Below are positions 25,841-33,827 of a DNA stretch of 64,000 nt, in pieces. The DNA comes from Taklimakanibacter sp049323275 (GTDB lineage Bacteria > Pseudomonadota > Alphaproteobacteria > Rhizobiales > Aestuariivirgaceae), in NCBI GenBank assembly GCA_049323275.1, contig JBMOOM010000028.1, positions 62,001 through 126,000 of the forward strand, given 5' to 3'. Under the pieces are notes generated by a model. The model did not search any database. It was given only the letters and a program-made list of their open reading frames with translations, and was not told the DNA's origin. Made by a program: the position numbers and the translations under genes. Numbering within the stretch: the stretch's first letter is position 1; each line of letters starts with the position of its first letter.

Positions 25841-27559
25841 CTAATGCCGCACGCTGTTCGCCATATTGTACACGAAGGGCCGGTCAAAATGCGCCTTGCA
25901 CAATTCGGCGAGGCGTTCGAGATCCTGCTCCTCCAGGGCCTCGATCATCTCGTCATGATCGGCAAGTGACGGCTGGACCAGGCTGTCGACCACCAGCGTC
26001 GCGGCGTCGATGCTGCGCATGCCGGCGTCGCAGTCATGGATGGAGCGGATGATGAATTCATTGTCGGTCGCTTCCAGGAAGAGATCATGGAAGACGCGGT
26101 CCTGAGCATAAGCGAGCTCGAGATCGCCGGTCGAGATCGCCGAGCGATAAGCCCGCCTGGCGCGGTCGAGCTTCGCCATCAGCACCGGTGACACCGGCAG
26201 GCGGATGCGCTCGACGGCGCCGGCGATCAGAAGCTGGCGCACATCATGCAGCTTGCTCAATTCGACCGGCGAGAGATGGCGCACCACGGCGCCCTTATAG
26301 GGCTCGATCTTGACGAGGCCGATGCGGGCGAGTTCCTGAAGCACGGCGCGCGCGACATGGCGCTTCACGCCCAGGCCATAAACGAGCTCGTCCTCCATGA
26401 TCCGCTCCTTGGGCAGGATGCGGCCGAGCACGATGTCATGCTCGATCTTGCGGGCGACCGAGCCGACAATCTCGGAAGAACGCGTGGCGCTCGATTGGCG
26501 CATCCGGGCGCCGGCGGGCTTCAGCATCTCCTCGAGCTTCCGGGCCGTGTTGGCGAGGTCGATGGCGGAAGGCCGGCGGCGCATGCGCTCGGCCCGGCGC
26601 AGTCGTTCGACGGCATCTTCCGACAGAGGCCGCGCCGCATCGGCGACGCGCTGCATCTCGTCCATGTCGCCGCTGCCATGCAGAATGACGTCGCAGCCCG
26701 CTTCCAGGGTCGCCGCGACCTGCGTGTCGAGCGGATGGCTGCGGGCGATGTCGGAGATGTCGTCGCTGAGCAGCACCCCGTCGAAGCGGATCATGCCGCG
26801 GATGACCTCGTCGATCACGGTGCGCGATGCGGTGGCGGGTGCGTCGCGGTCGATGGCGCGGTAGATGACATGGGCGGCCATCGCCCAGGGCATGTCCTGG
26901 AGCGAGCGGAAGGGCACGAAATCGATCGACTGCATCTCGTCCAGCGAGGCGTTGACGACAAGGAGCGCCTCCGACTTGTCGGGCCGGGCGCGGCCATGGC
27001 CCAATATGTGCTTGATGACCGGCAGGACACCGCCGGCGAGCAGGCCCTCGCAAGTGGCGCGGCCGAGGATGCTCGCCATTTCCGGCGTGTCGCCGATCGC
27101 CCGGTCGCCGATCACCAGATCGTCATTGCCGAAGGGCAGGTCGAGCACCGGCGCGATGTTGATGTCGATGCCGAGATCGAACAGCTCGGCGGCGACCAGC
27201 CTGGAATTGAGGCGCACCGCCTCGATGGCGCGGCGGATATCGGTGCGGGCGATCTGGGCGAAGAGGGCGGCGGGCGGCGGGGCGCGCCAGTGCGGCGGCG
27301 CCAGCCTCGCGATGCGGCCGCCTTCCTGGTCGATCAGGATGCGCAGATCGGGCCGGCCGACGCTGTCGCGCAGTTCGGCGATGAGGGTCCTCAGCTGCGC
27401 CGGGGTGCCGCAATTGCGCTTATGCAGGATGAATCCCCAGGGCTGCGCCGAATGGAAGAAATCGCGCTCGGAATCGGTGAGCTTGGGGCCGGAGCAGCCG
27501 AAGACGACGGCTTTGGGCGTGGATCGGGCGGTGGTCGGCGGCATGGTGATGGTTCTCAT
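25841..27559 (-). CDS. NagZ-like GH3 domain fused to GntR/FCD transcriptional regulator
   Basis: One 572-residue chain with two parts. Residues about 15-330 are a GH3 domain of the NagZ (beta-N-acetylhexosaminidase) type: GFILHKRN 42-49, DQEGGR 77-82, KHILGHG 183-189 and LSDDIS 264-269. NagZ enzymes use an Asp-x-His pair in a D-S-H motif a few residues after GHG; here the matching residues are D194-K195-S196, so the catalytic His is missing, while the SDD nucleophile motif remains. Residues about 362-428 form a GntR winged helix (IMEDELVYGLGVKRHVARAVLQELARIGLVKI), and 432-555 an FCD domain with D487, H491, H535 and H557 as likely metal ligands. It is the last gene of the GH3/ABC operon. I infer a regulator whose dead GH3 domain helps to sense a glycoside. 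An internal start near Met345 could also yield a separate regulator. Confidence 0.85.
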   Translation of the reverse strand: MRTITMPPTTARSTPKAVVFGCSGPKLTDSERDFFHSAQPWGFILHKRNCGTPAQLRTLIAELRDSVGRPDLRILIDQEGGRIARLAPPHWRAPPPAALFAQIARTDIRRAIEAVRLNSRLVAAELFDLGIDINIAPVLDLPFGNDDLVIGDRAIGDTPEMASILGRATCEGLLAGGVLPVIKHILGHGRARPDKSEALLVVNASLDEMQSIDFVPFRSLQDMPWAMAAHVIYRAIDRDAPATASRTVIDEVIRGMIRFDGVLLSDDISDIARSHPLDTQVAATLEAGCDVILHGSGDMDEMQRVADAARPLSEDAVERLRRAERMRRRPSAIDLANTARKLEEMLKPAGARMRQSSATRSSEIVGSVARKIEHDIVLGRILPKERIMEDELVYGLGVKRHVARAVLQELARIGLVKIEPYKGAVVRHLSPVELSKLHDVRQLLIAGAVERIRLPVSPVLMAKLDRARRAYRSAISTGDLELAYAQDRVFHDLFLEATDNEFIIRSIHDCDAGMRSIDAATLVVDSLVQPSLADHDEMIEALEEQDLERLAELCKAHFDRPFVYNMANSVRH

Positions 27560-27659
27560 GGCGCGCTCTTCCGATCGGCGGCCTCATGCGCGAGCTTGGC
27601 AGAAAATATTACCACGTGGAAGGGGAGGCGGAGGGGTAGGCGCGCCATTCGGGCTTCCC

Positions 27660-28460
27660 TTACGGACGATCCGGCTGCTGTCGTGTGAAGACGACGCCGA
27701 CGATCACGGCGACGAGGACGATCCACACCGTCGAGATGACCGCCGCCTGCGGATCGACCCGGTCCCTGAGCGACAGGAACATCACCTTGGTCAGTGTCGT
27801 ATTGGCGCCGCTGCCGATGAACATCGAGACGATAACCTCGTCGAGCGAGGTGAGGAAGGACAACAGAGCGGCGGAGAGGATCGGGAAACGCAACTGCGGA
27901 ATGACGACGAGGAACAGGGTGCGCCACCAGCCGGCGCCCAGGCTCTCGGCCGCCTTTTCCTGGGTGAAGTCGAACCGGGCGAAGCCGGCCGAGAGGATGA
28001 CATAGGCGGTCGGGATCGCGAGCACCGTATGGCCGAGCAGCAGGCCGCCGAAAGAGCCGATCAGATGCAGCCTGGCGAGAACGAAGAAGAGGCCGATGCC
28101 GATCAGGATCGGCGGCACGGTGGCGGGCATCAGCAGCACGCCGTAGAGCGGCCATTTCGCACGGCCGAGGGCGCGGGTCGTGGCATAGGCGGCGAAGAAG
28201 CCGATCGGCACGGCGCACAAAGCGGTGGCGGCGGCGAGCAGGAAGCTGATTCTGGTGGCCGGCATCCACAAAGCCGACTGCCAGTATTCCCGCCACCAGC
28301 GCAGCGAGAGCTCGCTCGGCGGGAATTGCAGGAGCTCGGAGGCCGAGAAGGACATCGGCACGACGATGAGCGAGGGGGCGAGCAGGAAGACCGACACCAC
28401 CGCCATGAACAGGCCGATGAGAATGCGCCAGGGCGTCCCGATGTCGAAGCCGTCAAACAT
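27660..28460 (-). CDS. ABC transporter permease, PotC-like
   Basis: 266 residues, about six membrane helices, of the polyamine/iron/thiamine-type permease family. The EAA loop is AAESLGAGWWRTLFLVVIPQLRFPILSAALLSFLTSLDEVIVSMFIG; the final SLDEV..S.FI segment is characteristic of PotC. It overlaps the PotB-like gene by 8 bp and lies 100 bp before the GH3-GntR gene. The cargo is not evident from sequence; from context it may be a small amino-sugar glycoside rather than a polyamine. Confidence 0.9.
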   Translation of the reverse strand: MFDGFDIGTPWRILIGLFMAVVSVFLLAPSLIVVPMSFSASELLQFPPSELSLRWWREYWQSALWMPATRISFLLAAATALCAVPIGFFAAYATTRALGRAKWPLYGVLLMPATVPPILIGIGLFFVLARLHLIGSFGGLLLGHTVLAIPTAYVILSAGFARFDFTQEKAAESLGAGWWRTLFLVVIPQLRFPILSAALLSFLTSLDEVIVSMFIGSGANTTLTKVMFLSLRDRVDPQAAVISTVWIVLVAVIVGVVFTRQQPDRP

Positions 28461-29358
28461 CCTTGCGCGCTCCGAGGCCCTTGAAGCAGCGTTTGAGCAG
28501 ATAGGCGGCGAGGAAGACGAGGCCGACCGAAAGGAGCAGCAGCACGCCCAGCGCGCTCGCCGCCGGCCAGTCGGAGAGCGTCGAGATATTCTGGTCGATG
28601 CGGGTGGAGATCATCGCCACGCGGCCGCCGCCGAGGATCGCCGGCGTGACGTAGAAACCGAGGCTCAGCACGAAGACGAGGACGGCGCCGGCAAAGACGC
28701 CATTGGCGGCGAGCGGCAGCACCACGGCGCGCAGGGTGAGGAGCTTGCTGGCGCCGAGGCTCGCCGCGGCGCGGATGATATTGGAATCGATCTGGCGCAC
28801 CGCGGCATAGACCGGCAGGATATAAAGCGGCAGCATGACATGGGTCATGCCGACCAGCGTGCCGAAGAAATTGTTGATCAGCGGCAAAGGCGACGGGACG
28901 ATGCCCAGATCGATGAGGAAGCTGTTGACGAGCCCATTGCGCTGCAGGAGCACCGACAATGCATAGGTGCGGACCAGAAGCGCCGTCCAGAAGGGCAGCA
29001 TCACCACCAGGATGAGGACGGCGGAGAGCTTGCGCCCGACGCTCGCCATCACCAGGGCGAAGGGCGTGCCGATGAGGACGCAGGTCAGCACCGTGGCGCC
29101 GCTCACCTGGAAAGTGGTGAGAATCGATCGTGTGTAGACGGGTTTGCTCAGGACACGCAGATAAGTGTCGAGCGACAGGCCGCCAGGGCCTGCGAGCGAG
29201 ACATAAAGCATCACCGCCAATGGCAGGACGACGGCGATGCCGACCAGCAGCACCGCCGGCAGCGCCAGTCCGAAATAACCGAATTGGGCGAGACGGTGGT
29301 CGCGCCTGAGCGCCGCGCTGTTGTCGAAGCCGGCCTCCGTGGCAACCGCGGCCGTCAT
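28453..29358 (-). CDS. ABC transporter permease, PotB-like
   Basis: 301 residues with an N-terminal cytoplasmic extension and six membrane helices. The coupling loop is AAASLGASKLLTLRAVVLPLAANGVFAGAVLVFVLSLGFYVTPAILGG, the usual PotB sequence with its GFYVTPA ending. The start overlaps the ATPase stop (29355-29358). With the PotC-like protein it forms the pore of the importer. Confidence 0.9.
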   Translation of the reverse strand: MTAAVATEAGFDNSAALRRDHRLAQFGYFGLALPAVLLVGIAVVLPLAVMLYVSLAGPGGLSLDTYLRVLSKPVYTRSILTTFQVSGATVLTCVLIGTPFALVMASVGRKLSAVLILVVMLPFWTALLVRTYALSVLLQRNGLVNSFLIDLGIVPSPLPLINNFFGTLVGMTHVMLPLYILPVYAAVRQIDSNIIRAAASLGASKLLTLRAVVLPLAANGVFAGAVLVFVLSLGFYVTPAILGGGRVAMISTRIDQNISTLSDWPAASALGVLLLLSVGLVFLAAYLLKRCFKGLGARKDV

Positions 29359-30386
29359 GTGTCGGTCACGGAAATGAGCGCGTCGCGACGGACATGCAGC
29401 GTCACGGGCGCGCCGGCCGCCTTGGCGGCGAGATCGGCATTGGCCGCGTCGGCGGCGGCGATGCGGGCCGAGACCGCGCTGCCCGGGCCGAGATCGACGG
29501 CGATCAGCCAGCTGTCGCCCTGGAAGACCGAACGGGTGAGCGTGCCGGTGAGCGCCAGCTGGTCATGGCCATTGGCCTTGACGAGGGAAAAATCCTCGGC
29601 GCGGATCATCACCTTGCCGCCGGGCGTCGTGACGCATCCGGCGACGAGATCGGGGGCCAGGATGTTGGCCTCGCCCAGGAATTCGGCGACGAAGCGCGAA
29701 TTGGGCCGCTTGTAGAGCGCCGAGGGCGAGCCCAGCTGGCAGATGACGCCGTCCCTCATCACCGCGATGCGGTCGGACATGGTGAGCGCCTCGCGCTGGT
29801 CGTGCGTCACATAGACGGTGGTGAGGCCGAGGCGATCATGCAGCTTGCGGATCTCATACTGCATCTGCTCCCTCAGATTCTTGTCGAGCGCCGACAGCGG
29901 CTCGTCCATCAGCATCACCTGTGGTTCGAAGACGATGGCGCGCGCCAGAGCGACGCGCTGGCGCTGGCCACCCGACAGGGTGGCGATGTCGCGCTCGGCC
30001 ATGTGGGCGAGGCTCACGATCGCGAGCGCCTTCAGGGCGCGCTCCATGGCCTCGGCCTTGGCGATGCCCCGGGCGCGCAGGGGAAACATGACATTGCCGG
30101 CCACCGACATATGCGGGAAGAGAGCATAGTTCTGGAAGACGACGCCGATGCCGCGCCGGTTGGCGGGCAGACGCACGAACTCGCGGCCGCCGACCGAGAT
30201 CGAGCCGCGATCGGGGCGGACGAAGCCCGCCAGCGCCATGAGAAGGGTGGTCTTGCCGGAGCCGGATGGCCCCAGGATGCTCAGGAATTCGCCCGCCGCA
30301 ACATCGAGCGCGACATCATTCAGGGCGCGGAACGTCCCGTAGGATTTCGAGAGATTGCGGATCCCGATGAAGGCGGTGCTGGTCAT
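29355..30386 (-). CDS. ABC transporter ATP-binding protein, PotA-like
   Basis: 343 residues from the ATG at 30386 (MTSTAFIGIRNLSKSYG); a TTG or GTG 40 bases earlier is possible but has no similarity. Walker A is GPSGSGKTTL, signature LSGGQRQRVALARAI and Walker B VMLMDEPLSALD, followed by the TOBE domain about 270-343 (VMIRAEDFSLV). It energises the importer. The C-terminal TOBE region may bind substrate or regulators. Confidence 0.92.
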   Translation of the reverse strand: MTSTAFIGIRNLSKSYGTFRALNDVALDVAAGEFLSILGPSGSGKTTLLMALAGFVRPDRGSISVGGREFVRLPANRRGIGVVFQNYALFPHMSVAGNVMFPLRARGIAKAEAMERALKALAIVSLAHMAERDIATLSGGQRQRVALARAIVFEPQVMLMDEPLSALDKNLREQMQYEIRKLHDRLGLTTVYVTHDQREALTMSDRIAVMRDGVICQLGSPSALYKRPNSRFVAEFLGEANILAPDLVAGCVTTPGGKVMIRAEDFSLVKANGHDQLALTGTLTRSVFQGDSWLIAVDLGPGSAVSARIAAADAANADLAAKAAGAPVTLHVRRDALISVTDT

Positions 30387-30453
30387 TCCGTGTGCTTGTG
30401 CGATCAAGACGACCCTCGGCTTCACCAAGGGCCGTCGTTGTTGACGGAGGAAG

Positions 30454-31509
30454 TTAGCGCGACATCAGATCCTGGAAGCCGAGCTGGGCCTCCTCGACAT
30501 GCTCGACCCACCAGTCGTTCTGCTGGGCGAGCTGGCTCTTGGCGTTGTCGGGATAGGTCGGCAGCTTCTTGGAGACCTCGTCGGGAATGAGGCCGGTCTC
30601 ATAAGCGCGCTTGTTGGCGGCGCCGTATTTGACGCCGACCGAGAACTTCGCCTGCGCCTCGGGCTTCGACATCTCGTTGATCATGCGCATCGCGTCGGCC
30701 GCGTGAGGAGCCCCGGCCGGAACCGCCCAGCAATCCATGCTCATGATGCCCTGGTTGAAGGTGTAGTCGACGGGCGCGCCGTCCTTCTTGACCGCTTCGA
30801 AGCGAGCGTTCCAGCCGACCGACATGTCGACTTCCTTGTCCTTCATCAGCTGGGCATGCTGGGCGCCGGAATTCCACCAAACCGCGATATGGGGACGGAG
30901 CTGGTCGATCTTGTCGAGGGCGCGCTTGAGGCCGCCTTCCGATTTCAGCACCTCATAGACTTTGTCCATCGGCACCCCGTCGGCGAGGAGGGCGATCTCG
31001 AGCTGAGCCTCGGGATCGTTGCGCATCGCGCGCTTGCCGGGGAATTTCTCGACATTCCAGAAATCGGCCCAGTCCTTCGGCTCGTTGCCGGCATAGGTGT
31101 CCTTGTTCCAGGCCATCACCCAGGAAAAGATGAGCGCCGAGATGCAGTATTTCTGCGCCGTGCCCTCGATGAAATCCGTCTTGTCGATGACGCCGTAGTC
31201 GAGCGGCAGGAACAGGCCTTCGCGGCCGCCCTTCTCCGCCTGGAAGGCGTTGGTCTGGACGAGATCATAGGTGACGGCATTGGCGGCGGCCTGCAATTTC
31301 ACCGCGGCATAGGCGTCGTTGATCGTCTCTTCCTTGACGGTGAGGCCGAGCGTCCTGCCGGCCGGACCCCACAGGGTCTCGCGGCCGACTTCCTGGATGA
31401 CGCCGCCGCCCACCGCGACGGTCACGTCGCCGGCGATCGCGGGGCTCAGGCCTCCCGTCGCCAGTAGGGCGATCAGGGATAGAGAGGTGGTGAGAGTCTT
31501 CATGGTCAT
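30454..31509 (-). CDS. ABC transporter substrate-binding protein, PotD/SBP_bac_8-like
   Basis: 351 residues with a Sec signal peptide (LIALLATGGLSPAIA-GD). The fold family is that of spermidine/putrescine and iron(III) binding proteins: WVMAWNKDTYAGNEPKDWADFWNVEKFPGKRAMRNDPE is the typical central segment. I took the ATG at 31509 with AAGGGGA in front; 31503 is equally possible. There is a 214-bp gap from the GH3 stop (31724), which may hold a second promoter. Confidence 0.9.
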   Translation of the reverse strand: MTMKTLTTSLSLIALLATGGLSPAIAGDVTVAVGGGVIQEVGRETLWGPAGRTLGLTVKEETINDAYAAVKLQAAANAVTYDLVQTNAFQAEKGGREGLFLPLDYGVIDKTDFIEGTAQKYCISALIFSWVMAWNKDTYAGNEPKDWADFWNVEKFPGKRAMRNDPEAQLEIALLADGVPMDKVYEVLKSEGGLKRALDKIDQLRPHIAVWWNSGAQHAQLMKDKEVDMSVGWNARFEAVKKDGAPVDYTFNQGIMSMDCWAVPAGAPHAADAMRMINEMSKPEAQAKFSVGVKYGAANKRAYETGLIPDEVSKKLPTYPDNAKSQLAQQNDWWVEHVEEAQLGFQDLMSR

Positions 31510-31723
31510 GCGCTTCCCCTTGGCTTGCGGGCTCTTGCCGGCCAGCATGAAATGTGGTTCCTGAAACCGGTCCGGGGAGGAAAAATTTCCCCGTTCCGCC
31601 TGCTCTTCTTCATGAAAGAGGCAGCTTCAGGCTTACCGCAGGCCTCGTCGGCGCAGGTATTCGCCGTTTATCGATCGGCTTATCAATAATTTTCTTGTCG
31701 CAGGGCAGGGGTGCGAAAACCGC

Positions 31724-32857
31724 CTAGATCTTCGCGGCTCCTGTCGCATTGGCCGGGACGGGCGCCCGGGGGCGCAGCGGCGCGAGGCCGGCATGGCGCT
31801 CATAGGTCTCCTCGCCGAGCTGCTTGACCTCATGCTTCGGCACATCGGCGAGCAGGGCCCTGACCCGGTCGAAGGAGGCGCGGAAGGTCGCCTCCTTGAG
31901 CGTGCCGTCCTTCAGGCCCGCCTGCATGAAGTCGATCATTTTCAGGATGCGCGCCGTGTCGGCCCAATAAGCGCACATGCACAAGAGATCGGCGCCGGCA
32001 TTGACGATGCGCTGCGTCGTCTCGGGCTGATCGAGCTTCGAGGAGATCGCCGCCATGCCGAGATCGTCGGTGACGACGACCCCCTTGAAGCCCAGCTCCT
32101 CACGCAGGATGTCGTTGAGGATGACGCGCGACATGGTGGCGGGGATGCCGGGATCGACCTGCGACACGACGATATGAGCGGTCATGAACAAGCGCGTTTT
32201 GGCATCGGTGAAGCTGCGGAAGGCGGCGATCTCGCGCCGGCGGAAAGTGTCGGGATCGACATCGATGACGGGCAGCGAATAATGCGAGTCGACGCCGGTG
32301 TCGCCATGGCCGGGGAAATGCTTCGGGCAGCCGAGCACGTCCTCCGCCTGCATGGCATCGAGGAAGCGGCGCGCCGCGGCGGCGACCGCCTCCGGCGTCG
32401 TGCCGAAGGAGCGCGGCCCGATGACCGGATTGGCCGGGTTGGAATTGACGTCGACCACCGGCGCGAAATTCACATTGAAGCCGAGATGGCGCAACTCGAC
32501 GCCCATGGCGCGCCCGACGGCGGCGGCCTCGTTCGGCCATTCGCGCGCATAAGCGAAGGGCGTGACGGGCGCGGGCGGGCGCAGCACGCCGCCGCCTTCA
32601 TGGTCGATCGAGACGATGACCTCGTCGCGGCCAATATACTCACGCACATCGGCGAGCAGCCTGGCATGCGAGGCCAGCCATTCCTCATAAGGCGCATTGG
32701 CCAGGAAATTGGCGCGGAACAGCACGACGCCGGCCGGGCGCAAGGTCGAGAGGAGCCGCTTGTCGTGATCGCCGAGCACCGGGCTCTGCTGCAGGCCGAT
32801 GAGGAAACGATGGCCGAAAGCCTCAGGTCCACGGCCGAGATCGAAATCCAGATCCAT
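31724..32857 (-). CDS. GH3 glycoside hydrolase, NagZ-type, cytosolic
   Basis: 377 residues, no signal peptide. The family motifs are intact: IDHEGGG 84-90 (DQEGGR in classical NagZ), KHFPGHG 179-185, the catalytic pair in DSH 190-192 and the nucleophile in TDDLGM 263-268. NagZ enzymes remove terminal beta-N-acetylglucosamine, normally from peptidoglycan fragments. The Gln-to-His and Arg-to-Gly changes in the DQEGGR motif suggest a different aglycone or sugar. It heads an operon with an importer and a fused GH3-regulator, which points to an imported glycoside as substrate. The ATG has GAGG upstream. Confidence 0.88.
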   Translation of the reverse strand: MDLDFDLGRGPEAFGHRFLIGLQQSPVLGDHDKRLLSTLRPAGVVLFRANFLANAPYEEWLASHARLLADVREYIGRDEVIVSIDHEGGGVLRPPAPVTPFAYAREWPNEAAAVGRAMGVELRHLGFNVNFAPVVDVNSNPANPVIGPRSFGTTPEAVAAAARRFLDAMQAEDVLGCPKHFPGHGDTGVDSHYSLPVIDVDPDTFRRREIAAFRSFTDAKTRLFMTAHIVVSQVDPGIPATMSRVILNDILREELGFKGVVVTDDLGMAAISSKLDQPETTQRIVNAGADLLCMCAYWADTARILKMIDFMQAGLKDGTLKEATFRASFDRVRALLADVPKHEVKQLGEETYERHAGLAPLRPRAPVPANATGAAKI

Positions 32858-32896
32858 TGTCCAATCCTCTGTGCGAAGCGCTCGTCGCGTTGAATT

Positions 32897-32926
32897 GCTG
32901 ATATGTCAGCCCGATATGGTGATCAA
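32897..32926 (-). promoter_or_regulatory. Predicted promoter and palindromic operator of the GH3/ABC operon
   Basis: Minus-strand -35 TTGATC (complement of 32921-32926), 17-bp spacer, -10 TATCAG (complement of 32898-32903). The -10 is embedded in the inverted repeat GCTGA-TATG-TCAGC at 32897-32910, so a repressor bound there would block polymerase. The GH3-GntR protein encoded at the end of the operon is the natural candidate. Confidence 0.45.
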
Positions 32927-32949
32927 GACGTTAATGGGGGACACTAAGC

Positions 32950-33783
32950 ATGGCTAATTTCGCCGATCTGATGGCGGAAGCGCAGGATCGGCCGTTCGAA
33001 GGCTGGGACTTCTCGTATGACGGCCGCATCGTCACCGAGGAGCCGTGGGATTTCGGCGGCCTGGTCGATGCCTTTGCGGCAAATTCTCCTGATTTGCTCG
33101 ATCTGGGAACCGGCGGCGGCGAATGGCTGAGCGCACGGATGCTGCCAAAACGAACCGTGGCGACGGAAGGCTGGGCGCCCAATGTGCCGGCGGCCCGGGC
33201 GCGGCTGGCACCGCTCGGCGTCGAGGTCGTCGCGGTCGAAGGGGCGCCTGAGAATGTCGCGCAGGAGGAGGGAGCGCCGGGCGGCGGGCTGCCGTTTCCC
33301 GACGGGTCGTTCCATCTGGTGGTCAGCCGGCATGAATCCTATCTTCCGGCGGAAGTCCGGCGCGTCCTGGCGCCGGGCGGCCGCTTCGTGACCCAGCAGG
33401 TCGCCTCCACTATCGCGGATGACTTTCACCGGCTGCTCGGCGAAGCGCCTCCCGCGACGGCCAGGGTCTGGGATCTCGACTTTGCCTTGAGTCAGCTATC
33501 GCGGGCCGGCTTCGTGATCGAGGCGCGGGAGCAAGGCGATCAGCTGATGCGGTTCGCCGATGTCGGGGCCTTCGCCTGGTATCTGAAGAACCTGCCCTTC
33601 ATCATTCCGGACTTCCGCATCGATCGCATGCAAGGGCGGCTCGAGCGCCTTCACCGAAAGACGGCTGGCAAGGGCATCGCCGCGCGCCAGCCGGTCTTTC
33701 GGATCACCGCGCGAAAATCAACGACCTGGAGCATCGGCCCGAGAAGTGTGTGCGGTTCTCGGACAAGCCGGTGCGCAAAATAA
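32950..33783 (+). CDS. Class I SAM-dependent methyltransferase
   Basis: 277 residues. SAM-binding motif I is LLDLGTGGGEWLS (about 50-62), followed by an acidic/EG-W motif II (VATEGWAPN) and FPDGSFHLVVSRHESYLPAEVRRVLAPGGRFVTQQV (motifs IV-V). The substrate is unknown. The last 20 or so residues (after VFRITARKS) are Ser/Arg/Cys-rich and look unlike the family, possibly a recent run-on past an older stop. It is transcribed away from the GH3 operon and ends at a bidirectional hairpin. Confidence 0.82.
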   Translation: MANFADLMAEAQDRPFEGWDFSYDGRIVTEEPWDFGGLVDAFAANSPDLLDLGTGGGEWLSARMLPKRTVATEGWAPNVPAARARLAPLGVEVVAVEGAPENVAQEEGAPGGGLPFPDGSFHLVVSRHESYLPAEVRRVLAPGGRFVTQQVASTIADDFHRLLGEAPPATARVWDLDFALSQLSRAGFVIEAREQGDQLMRFADVGAFAWYLKNLPFIIPDFRIDRMQGRLERLHRKTAGKGIAARQPVFRITARKSTTWSIGPRSVCGSRTSRCAK

Positions 33784-33826
33784 AAAAGATAGGGCGCCGG
33801 ACCGATTCCAAGTGAGCGTCCGGCGC
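33780..33826 (-). terminator. Rho-independent terminator of the creatininase/importer operon
   Basis: A perfect 9-bp stem, GCGCCGGAC (33794-33802) and GTCCGGCGC (33818-33826), is followed on the minus strand by an ATCTTTTTTATTTT run (complement of about 33777-33790). It lies right after the stop of the PotA-like gene at 33828. It may also stop the converging methyltransferase transcript. Confidence 0.8.
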
Positions 33827-33827
33827 T

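Noticed and set aside
25841..32857. Reading the GH3/ABC unit as a standard spermidine/putrescine operon
   Set aside because: The permease/ATPase family is broad; presence of two GH3 domains and absence of polyamine enzymes nearby (speE is far away and on its own) does not support a polyamine label.
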